A stretch of 19,921 nucleotides of DNA from an uncultured Solimonas sp. (GCA_946478985.1 CAMLDZ010000056.1:1-19921), one strand, 5' to 3'; counted from the first letter of the stretch, positions 1-7,532 are shown. The notes: generated by a model not told the origin, from the sequence alone. Translations and numbers: made by a program.

Positions 1-1
1 T

Positions 2-151
2 GTTCCGCCAGTCGCCAACGATGGTCGGTCTGCCGAGGCGATCAAGGCCGCAGCCAAGAAAGTGCCCGACTTGTCGGTATGGGACGCGCTCAAAGCGATG
101 GCGGCGATCCTGATGCTGATCTACCTGATCAGCCGCGTATTCAAGTCTTAA
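2..151 (+). CDS. C-terminal end of an unidentified membrane-anchored protein (partial)
   Basis: The reading frame is open from base 2 to a TAA at 149-151, giving 49 residues with no stop. The visible part is a short Ala/Lys-rich stretch (EAIKAAAKKVPDLSVW) followed by one hydrophobic segment (MAAILMLIYLISRVF) and a short basic end, FKS. That pattern fits a C-terminal membrane anchor. The gene begins upstream of the window, so neither family nor function can be named. It converges on the alpha/beta hydrolase gene with 66 nt between the two stop codons; that gap holds no hairpin followed by a T-run that I can see. It is called coding because the frame is open to the window edge and ends in a plausible transmembrane tail. 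Confidence 0.55.
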   Translation, partial: VPPVANDGRSAEAIKAAAKKVPDLSVWDALKAMAAILMLIYLISRVFKS

Positions 152-217
152 CCTTCAGCGCGCGCCAGCAGGCCGCCGACGCCCAGACGAGAATACAGCG
201 CGCTCTATGGGTGCCGA

Positions 218-1090
218 TCAGCGCGCCGGGTGGTGTCGACGAAGGAACGACAGAACACCTTCGTTGAAGGCATCGTTGCGATCGCCGGCCACCATGTGCC
301 CTGCCCCGGCGACGTCAAATACCTCGACCTCGGGCATGCGTTCGCGCAACTCGGCGATACCGTCTTCGGTGACGATGTCGCTCTGCATGCCGCGCACCAG
401 CAGGGTCGGCGCCCGCACATTGGTAGCCGCCTGCAGCAGCGTCTCGGCCAGATCGGGCGGCTCGACGCGGCGTGGGTTGTCCATGATGCGTGGATCCCAG
501 TGCCAGTACAGGCGGCCGTCGTCGCCATGCCGCAGGTTCTTCATCAGGCCCTGGATGTTGCTCGGACGCGGCCGGTGCGGGTTGTAGGTGGCCACTGCAT
601 CGGCAACCTCCTCCAGATTCGCGAAGCCCTCCTTGCGGCTGTTCATGAAGCCGATGACGCGGTTGGCGCCTGCCGGATCGATGCGCGGCACCACGTCGAC
701 GAGGACCAAGGCCGCTGCCAGCGGCTGTGCATGCTTGCCGGCTGCGTACAACGCGGTCGCGCCGCCCATCGACGCCCCGACCAGCGCCGGCTTGGTCGGC
801 AGCGTGGCAATGACCTGCAGCAGGTCATCGGCCAGGGTCTCCAGCTGATAGTCGGCATCCGCCGACCAGCCGCTCTGGCCGTGACCACGCGCATCCAGAT
901 TGATGACGTGATAACCCTGCCGCAGCAGTTCGCGCATCGCGCCGCGCCAGGAGTGACGTGTCTGTCCGCCGCCATGTAGCAGGATCACCGCCGGCGCCGC
1001 CGGATCACCGCCCACGTCCGCCACCACCTCCAGCCCTGCGCCCACCGCATAGCGGTGGACCCTTGTGCTGCTATCGGTGGCTGTGTTCAT
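218..1090 (-). CDS. alpha/beta-fold hydrolase
   Basis: The 290-residue protein has the full alpha/beta hydrolase signature. It has an oxyanion-hole HGGG at residues 39-42, the nucleophile elbow GASMGG with Ser107, a probable acid Asp238 in GMQSD, and the catalytic His265 in GAGHMVAGD. A helical cap lies at about residues 140-215. There is no signal peptide, so it should be cytoplasmic. The family includes esterases, lactonases, epoxide hydrolases and C-C hydrolases, and the sequence alone does not choose among them. It is the last gene of the minus-strand beta-oxidation operon, 45 nt after the short-chain dehydrogenase, so a thioester, ester or ring-cleavage substrate of the same pathway is a reasonable inference. 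A GAGG lies about 10 nt before the ATG. Length is normal for the family. Confidence 0.85.
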   Translation of the reverse strand: MNTATDSSTRVHRYAVGAGLEVVADVGGDPAAPAVILLHGGGQTRHSWRGAMRELLRQGYHVINLDARGHGQSGWSADADYQLETLADDLLQVIATLPTKPALVGASMGGATALYAAGKHAQPLAAALVLVDVVPRIDPAGANRVIGFMNSRKEGFANLEEVADAVATYNPHRPRPSNIQGLMKNLRHGDDGRLYWHWDPRIMDNPRRVEPPDLAETLLQAATNVRAPTLLVRGMQSDIVTEDGIAELRERMPEVEVFDVAGAGHMVAGDRNDAFNEGVLSFLRRHHPAR

Positions 1091-1135
1091 GAGCGGCGAT
1101 CCTCGGTGCAGACGGGCTGAAGCGGGACGCCACGC

Positions 1136-1897
1136 TTACTTCGGCGCCAGACGCTGCGCGCCGTCGAGCCGGATCGTCTCGCCGTTGATGAACGGATTAT
1201 CGACGATGGACAGCACCAGCTTGGCGAACTCGGGCGGGCGGCCAAGACGGCTCGGGAACGGGATCGCCGCGCCCAGCGCAGCCTGCGCCGCTTCCGGGAT
1301 GTCGTTGACCAGCATCGGCGTCTCGAACACGCCCGGCGCGATGGTCACCACGCGGATGCCGTAGCGCGAGAATTCGCGTGCCAGCGGCAGCGTCATGCCG
1401 ACCACGCCGGCCTTAGACGCGGCATACGCGGGCTGGCCGATCTGGCCGTCGAACGCCGCGATCGATGCCGTATTGATGATCACGCCGCGCTCGCCCTCCG
1501 CCAGCGGCTCCGCCGCCTGCAGTCGCGCCGCGGCGAGGCGGATGACGTTGAAGGTGCCGACCAGGTTGACGTTGATGACCTTGGTGAACTCGGCCAGCGG
1601 CAGCGCGCCTTCCTTGCCGACCGCCTTGGCCGGCTTGCCGATCCCGGCGCAGTTGACGATGACGCGGGCGACGCCGTTGACGCGCTCGGCGTTGGCGATC
1701 GCCTTGGCAGTGCTGTCGTCGTCGGCAACATTGCACAGTTCGGCATGGCAGCCGAGTTCCTGCGCGAACTTCGTCGCATTGGCGCTGAGGTCCAGCAGGG
1801 TGACCTTGGCACCTGCGGCGAGCAGCGCCTTGGCAGTGGCCAGACCCAGGCCCGAGGCGCCGCCGGTGATCAGGGCGGCTTGTCCTTTGACGTCCAT
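1136..1897 (-). CDS. short-chain 3-hydroxyacyl-CoA dehydrogenase, HSD10 (17-beta-HSD type 10)-like
   Basis: A 253-residue classical short-chain dehydrogenase. It shows the NAD-binding TGGASGLG at 11-18, NCAG at 82-85, and the catalytic Ser145, Tyr158 and Lys162 (YAASK). Asp36 after the second beta strand (LLDLS) favours NAD over NADP. Segments such as GVIINTAS, FPSRLG and NPFINGE..RLDGA match mitochondrial HSD10 (3-hydroxyacyl-CoA dehydrogenase type 2) closely as I recall it. That family oxidises 3-hydroxyacyl-CoAs, including 2-methyl-3-hydroxybutyryl-CoA, and some hydroxysteroids. The frame stays open another 125 codons upstream into the neighbouring gene. The ATG at 1897 is chosen because an AGGAGA lies 7 nt before it and it begins the conserved N-terminus. 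It sits 37 nt after the FadJ-like gene, within the operon. Confidence 0.9.
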   Translation of the reverse strand: MDVKGQAALITGGASGLGLATAKALLAAGAKVTLLDLSANATKFAQELGCHAELCNVADDDSTAKAIANAERVNGVARVIVNCAGIGKPAKAVGKEGALPLAEFTKVINVNLVGTFNVIRLAAARLQAAEPLAEGERGVIINTASIAAFDGQIGQPAYAASKAGVVGMTLPLAREFSRYGIRVVTIAPGVFETPMLVNDIPEAAQAALGAAIPFPSRLGRPPEFAKLVLSIVDNPFINGETIRLDGAQRLAPK

Positions 1898-1934
1898 CTT
1901 CGAATCTCCTGTTTGTACGCGTGCGTACCGCGGC

Positions 1935-4094
1935 TTACGCGGCGATGTCGGTGTAGATGCCCTGCCCGCTGGCGGCGCGCTGGCGCAGGCCCTCGGGCAC
2001 TTTGAAACGGCTGCCATGACGCTTGGCGAAGCGGTCGCAGGTCGCGACGAAATCGGCCAGGCCGACCGTCTCGATGTATGACAGTGCGCCGCCGGTCCAG
2101 GCCGGATAACCGATGCCGATGATCGAACCCAGGTCGACGTCGGCCGGATGGTTGACGACGCCCTCCTCGAATATCCGCGCAGCGTCGACCGCCTGCACGC
2201 TGAGGAAGCGCTGCTTGAGTTCTTCCACGTCCGGCTGTCGGGCCGCGCGCGGATAGAGGTCCTGCAAGCCATTCCACAGCGTCTTCCTGCCCTGCCCCGG
2301 CGGCGGATAATCGTAGAAGCCGGCGCCCACGCGGCGGCCGTTGCGGCCCAGATCCATCATCTTGTGCACGACGGCGATGCCGGCGAGACGGTGGAACGAC
2401 TTCGGCAGCTTGTCGGCGACCGCCTGCGAGTGGATGCTCAGCTGCAGGTCGGCCGAGGTTTCGTCGAAGATCGTCAGCGGCCCGACCGGATAGCCGGCGA
2501 GCTTGGCGGCGTTCTCGATCAGCGCCGGCGCCACGCCTTCGGCGACCATCGCCAGGCCCTCGTCGATGAAGCGGCCGATCAGGCGGCTGGTGACGAAGGC
2601 TGGCGAGTCATTGACGAGGATCGGCGTCTTGCGCAGCTGCGCTGCGAAATCGAAAGCTTTCGCCAGTGCTTCGTCGCCGGTCTGCTTGCCGCAGATGATT
2701 TCGATCAGGGGCATCTTCTCGACCGGCGAGAAGAAGTGCATGCCGATGAAGCGCTCCGGCCGCGGATACGCCTTGGCCAGGCCGGTGATCGGCAGCGTCG
2801 AGGTATTGCTGGCGAAGATCGCGTCCGGCCCGAGTACCGCCGCCGCCTTCTGCGTGACCTCGCGCTTGATGTCGCGATTCTCGAATACCGCCTCGATCAC
2901 CAGATCGCAGCCGGCCAGCAGTGCGTAGTCGGTGGTCGGCGTGATTCGCGCGAGCAGGGCGTCGGCCTTGTCCTGCGTGCTGCGGCCCTTGTCGATGTCC
3001 TTGGCCAGGATGTTTGCCGAATACGCCTTGCCCTTGTCGGCATGAGCCTGCGTCGTGTCGAGCAGCACCACCTCGGCACCGCTGGCGGCGGCTGAGTACG
3101 CCAGGCCTGCGCCCATCATGCCGGCGCCCAGCACGCCGAGTTTGGCGACCCTGGATTTCGGCACATTCGCCGGGCGCTGCGACAGCTTGTCGGCAGCACC
3201 CTTGTTGACGAACAGCGTGCGCATCAGGTTGCGCGCCACCGGGCCGGTCAGCAGTTTGGCGAAGTACTTGGACTCGATGCGCAGGCCGGTGTCGATCGGC
3301 GTGATCGTGCCTTCGAACACGCAGGACGCGATCGCCAGCGGCGCCGGAAAATTGCGCGCGGTGCTGCGGGCCAGCCGCGCGGTGCCATGCTGAAAGCTGT
3401 TCATGGCATGCGGCGCGGTACAGCCAGCGCCGCCGGGCACCTGATAGCCCTTGACGTCCCAGGGCTGCACCGCCGCCGGGTTGGCCAGCACCCATTCGCG
3501 TGCCCGGGCGAGCAGCTGATCGGCCGGCGCCAGCGCGTGGACGATGCCGAGCTTGAGCGCCTGCGCCGGCGCCACCGGTGTGCCTTCGAGCAACAGCGGC
3601 AGGGCCGCGGCAATGCCGATCAGGCGCGGCAGGCGCTGCGTACCGCCCGCGCCCGGCAGCAGGCCCACCTTGACTTCGGGGAGGCCGACCACGGCTTTCG
3701 GATCATCGGCGAGCACGCGGTAATGGCAGCCCAGGCACAGCTCCAGGCCGCCGCCGAGCGCGAGGCCGTTGATCGCCACCGCCACCGGCTTGCCGCTGGT
3801 CTCCAGCTTGCGAAACAGGCCCGACAGCCCCGCGCTGAATCCATAAGCCTGCACCGGCGTGTCGCGGCCGTAGGCGGTGACCAGATCCTTGAGATCGGCG
3901 CCGGCGACGAAGCCGTTGCCCTTGCCGGAGGTGATCACCAGCCCCTTGATCGCCGCATCGCCCTGCAGTTGCTGCAGCGCTTCTGCGAAATCCTGCTGGA
4001 ACTCCGGCGTGATGACGTTCATCGGCCGGTCGCTGACGTCGATCGTCAGCAGCGCGACGCCGTCGGCGTCGACTTCGATACGCATCGTTTTCAC
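1935..4094 (-). CDS. bifunctional enoyl-CoA hydratase / 3-hydroxyacyl-CoA dehydrogenase (FadJ/FadB-like)
   Basis: A 719-residue multifunctional beta-oxidation alpha subunit. Residues 1-200 are a crotonase fold with an oxyanion AGADL and two catalytic glutamates, Glu118 (GGGLEL) and Glu140 (LPEVKVG). After a linker, residues 315-500 form the NAD-binding domain with GAGMMG at 323-328, SNTS at 429-432, and the catalytic pair His453 (GMHFFSP) and Glu465. Two C-terminal 3HCDH repeats follow. It would hydrate 2-enoyl-CoA and oxidise the resulting L-3-hydroxyacyl-CoA. The GTG at 4094 is preferred over an ATG 9 nt downstream because AAGGAG lies 5 nt before the GTG. Length fits FadJ (714) and FadB (729) of E. 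coli; the C-terminus looks more FadJ-like, but I do not assign a symbol. It starts 17 nt after the thiolase stop, its usual partner in the alpha2beta2 complex. Confidence 0.93.
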   Translation of the reverse strand: MKTMRIEVDADGVALLTIDVSDRPMNVITPEFQQDFAEALQQLQGDAAIKGLVITSGKGNGFVAGADLKDLVTAYGRDTPVQAYGFSAGLSGLFRKLETSGKPVAVAINGLALGGGLELCLGCHYRVLADDPKAVVGLPEVKVGLLPGAGGTQRLPRLIGIAAALPLLLEGTPVAPAQALKLGIVHALAPADQLLARAREWVLANPAAVQPWDVKGYQVPGGAGCTAPHAMNSFQHGTARLARSTARNFPAPLAIASCVFEGTITPIDTGLRIESKYFAKLLTGPVARNLMRTLFVNKGAADKLSQRPANVPKSRVAKLGVLGAGMMGAGLAYSAAASGAEVVLLDTTQAHADKGKAYSANILAKDIDKGRSTQDKADALLARITPTTDYALLAGCDLVIEAVFENRDIKREVTQKAAAVLGPDAIFASNTSTLPITGLAKAYPRPERFIGMHFFSPVEKMPLIEIICGKQTGDEALAKAFDFAAQLRKTPILVNDSPAFVTSRLIGRFIDEGLAMVAEGVAPALIENAAKLAGYPVGPLTIFDETSADLQLSIHSQAVADKLPKSFHRLAGIAVVHKMMDLGRNGRRVGAGFYDYPPPGQGRKTLWNGLQDLYPRAARQPDVEELKQRFLSVQAVDAARIFEEGVVNHPADVDLGSIIGIGYPAWTGGALSYIETVGLADFVATCDRFAKRHGSRFKVPEGLRQRAASGQGIYTDIAA

Positions 4095-4111
4095 GATCTC
4101 TCCTTGTCGTT

Positions 4112-5320
4112 TTACACGCGCTCGACGATCGTCGCCGTCGCCTGACCGGCGGCGGCGCACAGCGTGATCAGCGCGGTGTTGAGATTGCGGCGTTCCAGTT
4201 CGTCGACGACGGTGCCGAGCAGCATCGCGCCGGTGGCTCCGAGCGGATGGCCGAGGGCGATCGAACCGCCATTGACGTTGACCTTGTCGTGCGCGATGTC
4301 GAAGTGGCGCATGAAGCGCATGACGACCGAGGCAAACGCCTCGTTGACCTCGAACAGGTCGATGTCGCCGATCTTCATCTTCGCGCGCTTGAGCAGCTTC
4401 TCGGTGCAGCTCATCGGCCCGCTCAGCATGATCGCCGGCTCGCTGCCGATCGAGGTGAAGGCGCGGATGCGCGCCCGCGGCTTGATGCCTGCCTTTCTGC
4501 CGTACGCCGGGCTGCCGATCAGCACTGCGGCGGCGCCGTCGACGATACCGCTGGAATTGCCGCCGGTGTGGACGTGGTTGATCGCCTCGATCTGCGGATA
4601 GCGCGAGATCGCCACGGCGTCGTAGCCGTGCTTCTCGCCCATGTCGGCGAACGCCGGCTTGAGCTTGGCCAGATCGGCCAGCGTGGTACCGGCGCGAAAG
4701 TATTCGTCGCGATCCAGCACGGTCTCGCCGATCACGTCCTTGACCGCGATGACCGAGCGCGAGAAGCGGCCCTGCGCCCAGGAGTCGGCGGCGCGGCGCT
4801 GCGATTCGACGGCGTAGGCATCGACATCGTCGCGCGTGAAGCCGTCCTGCGTGGCGATCAGATCGGCGCCAATGCCCTGCGGCGTGTAGTAGCTGCGCCA
4901 GTTGATCGAAGGGTCGGTGTACCAGGCGCCGCCGTCCGAGCCCATCGCCACGCGCGACATGGACTCGACGCCGCCGCCGATGATCGCCTCGGCTTGCCTG
5001 GAGTCGACCATCGCCGCGGCGAGATTGACCGCTTCGAGTCCGGAAGCGCAGAAGCGGTTGAGCTGGATGCCCGGCACGGTTTGCGAGAATTCGGCATCGA
5101 GGGCTGCCAGGCGAGCGATGTCGGCGCCCTGCTCGCCCACCGGCATCGCACAGCCGAGGATCACGTCGTCGATCAAGGCCGTGTCCAGCCCGCTCCGGTC
5201 ACGGATCGCCGCCAGCGTTTGCGCCGACAGTTTGATCGGCGCGATCTCGTGCAGCTTGCCGTCCGGACGGCCCTTGCCACGCGGCGTGCGCACGTGGTCG
5301 TAGATATAGGCTTTGGTCAT
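4112..5320 (-). CDS. acetyl-CoA C-acyltransferase (3-ketoacyl-CoA thiolase)
   Basis: A 402-residue thiolase that cleaves 3-ketoacyl-CoA to acetyl-CoA and a shortened acyl-CoA. The acyl-accepting Cys91 lies in NRFCASGLEAV, the NEAF motif at 326-329, the general-base His358 in GGSIALGHPLGATGA, and the second catalytic Cys388 near the C-terminus. The last motif is unusual: it reads CAAAGQATA where most thiolases have C-x-G-G-G. GAGGAG lies 3 nt before the ATG at 5320, matching the family N-terminus (YIYDHVRTPRGKG). It follows tetR by 36 nt and precedes the FadJ-like gene by 17 nt, so the two should be co-expressed as beta and alpha subunits. Whether its preference is degradative medium/long chain or a branched or cyclic substrate cannot be read from sequence. 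Confidence 0.92.
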   Translation of the reverse strand: MTKAYIYDHVRTPRGKGRPDGKLHEIAPIKLSAQTLAAIRDRSGLDTALIDDVILGCAMPVGEQGADIARLAALDAEFSQTVPGIQLNRFCASGLEAVNLAAAMVDSRQAEAIIGGGVESMSRVAMGSDGGAWYTDPSINWRSYYTPQGIGADLIATQDGFTRDDVDAYAVESQRRAADSWAQGRFSRSVIAVKDVIGETVLDRDEYFRAGTTLADLAKLKPAFADMGEKHGYDAVAISRYPQIEAINHVHTGGNSSGIVDGAAAVLIGSPAYGRKAGIKPRARIRAFTSIGSEPAIMLSGPMSCTEKLLKRAKMKIGDIDLFEVNEAFASVVMRFMRHFDIAHDKVNVNGGSIALGHPLGATGAMLLGTVVDELERRNLNTALITLCAAAGQATATIVERV

Positions 5321-5356
5321 CGTCTCCTCGCTCTGGGTCGTTGCTGTCGCTGCGCG

Positions 5357-5986
5357 CTACGGTCGCAGCGATCGGTGTACTTCGCGTTTCATCGCCTCGG
5401 CCAGCACCGAGATCGGCCGCTGCGGATTGACCAGCCAGCGGTAGATCAGGCCATCGACCGACGACAGGAACACCTCCGCCGCCACGGCCGCGTCGACGTC
5501 GGCATGTACGCGGCCGGCGGCCTGCCCGGCCTCGATCCAGCGCTGCACGTCGCGTCGCTGCGCGGCGTGGGCCTTCTCCACGTTGGCGCGGTAATCCGAA
5601 CCCGGATCGATGCTGGCGTAGCGCAGCAAGTGCATCGCACGGATTTCGTCCGGCTCCTCGTTGACGTAGCCGTACAGCGCATCGATGCCGCGCTGCAGGG
5701 CGGCAATGCCGATCTCCTCGCCTACCGCCTGCTGCACGCGCGCGAGCCAGTGTGCGTTGACGTGCTCGTAGACGTAGGCGAGCAGGCCGGCCTTGCTGCC
5801 GAAGCGGTGCGTGGCCAGCCCGCGCGAATAGCCGGCACGCTCGCCGATCGCCGCCAGCGTCGTGCCGGACAGGCCGTTCTCCACGATCAGGGAAATGGCT
5901 GCCTCCACCATCCGCCCATCGGACAGTGCAGTGCGCTCTTCCTGGGTGCGGCGGACGGGAGCGGGATGGGGGCTGGTGGCGGTCAT
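5357..5986 (-). CDS. TetR/AcrR-family transcriptional regulator of the beta-oxidation operon
   Basis: A 209-residue TetR-type repressor. The N-terminal helix-turn-helix spans about residues 25-75, with GTTLAAIGERAGYSRGLATH followed by RFGSKAGLL, the classic TetR recognition helix and fourth-helix motif. The rest is an all-helical ligand-binding and dimerisation domain with no recognisable sub-family signature. It is the first gene of the minus-strand operon, 36 nt before the thiolase. A sigma-70-like promoter and a perfect palindrome lie within 55 nt upstream of its ATG, which suggests it represses itself and the catabolic genes until an acyl-CoA or related ligand binds. The ligand is inferred from context only. 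No good Shine-Dalgarno precedes the ATG at 5986, and the inferred 5' leader is only about 20 nt. Confidence 0.9.
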   Translation of the reverse strand: MTATSPHPAPVRRTQEERTALSDGRMVEAAISLIVENGLSGTTLAAIGERAGYSRGLATHRFGSKAGLLAYVYEHVNAHWLARVQQAVGEEIGIAALQRGIDALYGYVNEEPDEIRAMHLLRYASIDPGSDYRANVEKAHAAQRRDVQRWIEAGQAAGRVHADVDAAVAAEVFLSSVDGLIYRWLVNPQRPISVLAEAMKREVHRSLRP

Positions 5987-5995
5987 GAAAGATAC

Positions 5996-6012
5996 TTGCT
6001 TGCGACAAGCAA
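5996..6012. promoter_or_regulatory. putative TetR operator (7-bp perfect inverted repeat)
   Basis: The sequence reads TTGCTTG-CGA-CAAGCAA, two perfect 7-bp half-sites around a 3-bp centre. It begins 10 nt upstream of the tetR ATG and immediately follows the -10 element of the predicted tetR promoter, covering the expected transcription start. This size and position are typical of TetR-family operators that block initiation. No other perfect palindrome of this quality is apparent in the tetR upstream region. Binding by this TetR is an inference. Confidence 0.6.
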
Positions 6013-6040
6013 CTTACAGGGAGGCGCCCCGCAGCGTCAA
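6013..6040 (-). promoter_or_regulatory. predicted sigma-70 promoter of the tetR/beta-oxidation operon
   Basis: On the minus strand a -35 box TTGACG (6035-6040, five of six consensus bases) is separated by 16 bp from a -10 box TGTAAG (6013-6018, four of six). The predicted start near 6006 falls inside the palindrome at 5996-6012 and about 20 nt before the tetR ATG. It is the only plausible promoter I find for the five-gene minus-strand operon. Confidence 0.5.
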
Positions 6041-6136
6041 TCACCGAAAGTTGGGCTTCAGTTCACAGTCGCTGCGCAGGGCCGGCCCCTAGCATCGCCG
6101 GACCGGCCATGGATACGGGCGAGCGCGGAAGCAAGC

Positions 6137-7156
6137 ATGATCGACGCGAACGGGTTCCAACGCTTCACACCTCTCGGCGAGCTGCATCCGACACAAAGGG
6201 AAAGGCTGCTGCGCAAGACGCGCTTGGAGCGGCTGGATGCGCGCCAGATCCTTGCTGTGCCGGGTCCGGAGCGCGAGCGCCTGTTCCTGCTGTCGGGCAC
6301 GCTGGATCTCTACGATGCTGCACGGCAGCCGCTGCAACGGCTGCAGGCTCACACCTGCGGCGCCGCACAGGCGCTGCAGCTGCAATGTCCGCAGGCGCGT
6401 CAGCTGCAAGCGGTCAGTGCGGTCGAATTGCTGATCTGCGACGCTGGCCTGCTCGACGCCCTGCTCAGCTGGACGCCGAGCGACAGCCTGCTGGTGGTCG
6501 AAAGCCCGGGTTCGTTGTCGGATGGCGACTGGATGAGCCGCATGCTCGGCAATCCGTTGTTCCTGCGCGTGCCGGCGCTGCGTCTGCAGGCGCTGTTCAT
6601 TCGCGGCCAGCGGACCGAGGTATCCGCCGGCGAGGCGGTCATTCATCAGGGCGCGCCCGGGGACGGCTTCTACGTGCTGACGGCCGGCCGCGCCGTCGTG
6701 CAGCAGCGCGGCGCCAGCGGGCCGGTCTGGCTCAAGGAACTGGACGCCGGCGCGATGTTTGGCGAAGAGGCGCTGATCGGCGAGGAACCGCGCAACGCCA
6801 GCGTGCGCATGCTGACGGACGGTCAAGTGCTGAAGCTGACCAAGCGTGATTTCCACGAGCTGCTGCAGGATTCGGTCGAACGTCGCATCGACTGGCAGGC
6901 CGCCAGCGAAGCGGTGGCCGAGCGGCGCGCGCGCTGGCTGGACGTGCGCCCGCCGTCGGCATGCACGCACGGGAGCCCGGCCGGCGCCGTAAACATTCCC
7001 TTGCCGCAGCTACGGCAGCGGCTGGCCGAGCTGGATCGCGACGGAGAATGGATCGTCTGCTGCGACAGCGGGCGCCATAGCGCGATCGGCGCTTTCCTGC
7101 TGGTGCAGCATGGCTACGACGCCCTGGTGCTGCGCGGCGGCTTGCGCAGCCGCTGA
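6137..7156 (+). CDS. cyclic nucleotide-binding domain / rhodanese domain fusion protein
   Basis: A 339-residue soluble protein. Residues 1-130 look like a degenerate cNMP-binding or jelly-roll domain. Residues 140-250 are a clear cNMP-binding domain, with GEAVIHQGAPGDGFYVLTAG and a phosphate-binding cassette FGEEALIGEEPRNAS in which Glu210 and Arg219 occupy the cyclic-nucleotide ribose and phosphate contact positions. Residues 265-339 form a short rhodanese-like domain: WLDVRPPSA, AGAVNIPL, and an active loop CDSGRHS with Cys309 as the expected persulfide or thiolate cysteine. No helix-turn-helix lies between or after these domains, so this is not a Crp/Fnr DNA-binding regulator. The ATG at 6137 is chosen because GGAAG precedes it and the conserved region starts there; the frame is open far upstream but antisense to the thiolase. 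It stands alone on the plus strand and ends 3 nt from the pilZ stop. Confidence 0.85.
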   Translation: MIDANGFQRFTPLGELHPTQRERLLRKTRLERLDARQILAVPGPERERLFLLSGTLDLYDAARQPLQRLQAHTCGAAQALQLQCPQARQLQAVSAVELLICDAGLLDALLSWTPSDSLLVVESPGSLSDGDWMSRMLGNPLFLRVPALRLQALFIRGQRTEVSAGEAVIHQGAPGDGFYVLTAGRAVVQQRGASGPVWLKELDAGAMFGEEALIGEEPRNASVRMLTDGQVLKLTKRDFHELLQDSVERRIDWQAASEAVAERRARWLDVRPPSACTHGSPAGAVNIPLPQLRQRLAELDRDGEWIVCCDSGRHSAIGAFLLVQHGYDALVLRGGLRSR

Positions 7157-7159
7157 GCG

Positions 7160-7522
7160 TTACATCGTGTGCGTCGGCCGGTCGGCACCGAGCGCGCCGG
7201 CCAGCAGCGCCTCGATCTTGCGCTGCGTGGCGCCACCGTCCTGGGCGCTGAACTGCACGCCGATGCCCTGCACGCGCTTGTTCTGCGCGCCGCGCGGCGT
7301 CACCCAGATGACCTTGCCGGCCACCGGCAGACGCTCCGGGCTTTCCATCAGGCTCAGCAGGATGAACACCTCGTCGCCGAGCCGGTATTCCTTGCTGGTG
7401 GGGATAAACAGGCCGCCGTTCTTCACGAACGGCATGTAGGCGACGTACAGCGCCGACTTGTCCTTGATCTGCAGCGTCAGAATGCCCGGCGGGACGCCGG
7501 TGCCACGTGGCGGTGTGCTCAT
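7160..7522 (-). CDS. pilZ: type IV pilus assembly protein PilZ
   Basis: A 120-residue PilZ-domain protein closely matching P. aeruginosa PilZ along its whole length: GILTLQIKDKSALY near the start, MPFVKNGGLFIPT, GKVIWVTPRGAQ, and an identical C-terminal DRPTHTM. PilZ is a cytoplasmic protein required for type IV pilus assembly with the PilB ATPase and FimX. Like the Pseudomonas protein it lacks the RxxxR and D/NxSxxG residues with which other PilZ domains hold cyclic di-GMP, so it probably does not bind that nucleotide. Gene order holB-pilZ is the conserved gammaproteobacterial one, with a 10-nt gap after holB. tatD, which often follows pilZ, is absent; instead the cNMP/rhodanese gene converges on it. 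Confidence 0.95.
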   Translation of the reverse strand: MSTPPRGTGVPPGILTLQIKDKSALYVAYMPFVKNGGLFIPTSKEYRLGDEVFILLSLMESPERLPVAGKVIWVTPRGAQNKRVQGIGVQFSAQDGGATQRKIEALLAGALGADRPTHTM

Positions 7523-7532
7523 GACGCGGACT

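Noticed and set aside
156..226. CAGCGCGC occurring three times around the hydrolase 3' end
   Set aside because: An 8-mer of G and C recurring at uneven spacing in GC-rich DNA is expected by chance; no array structure or terminator is formed.
6079..6108. GGCCGG...CCGGCC pairing upstream of the cNMP/rhodanese gene
   Set aside because: The long loop, GC-only stem and lack of a nearby promoter or T-run give no reason to see a regulatory site or terminator.
4247..6136. Very long plus-strand open frame running into the cNMP/rhodanese gene
   Set aside because: It lies antisense to the thiolase and tetR genes; its translation is Arg/Ala/Asp-rich with no motif. The long opening is a GC-bias effect on the strand opposite real genes.
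7160..7522. PilZ as a cyclic di-GMP receptor
   Set aside because: The RxxxR and D/NxSxxG residues needed for cyclic di-GMP are missing, as in P. aeruginosa PilZ, so a direct second-messenger link is not claimed.
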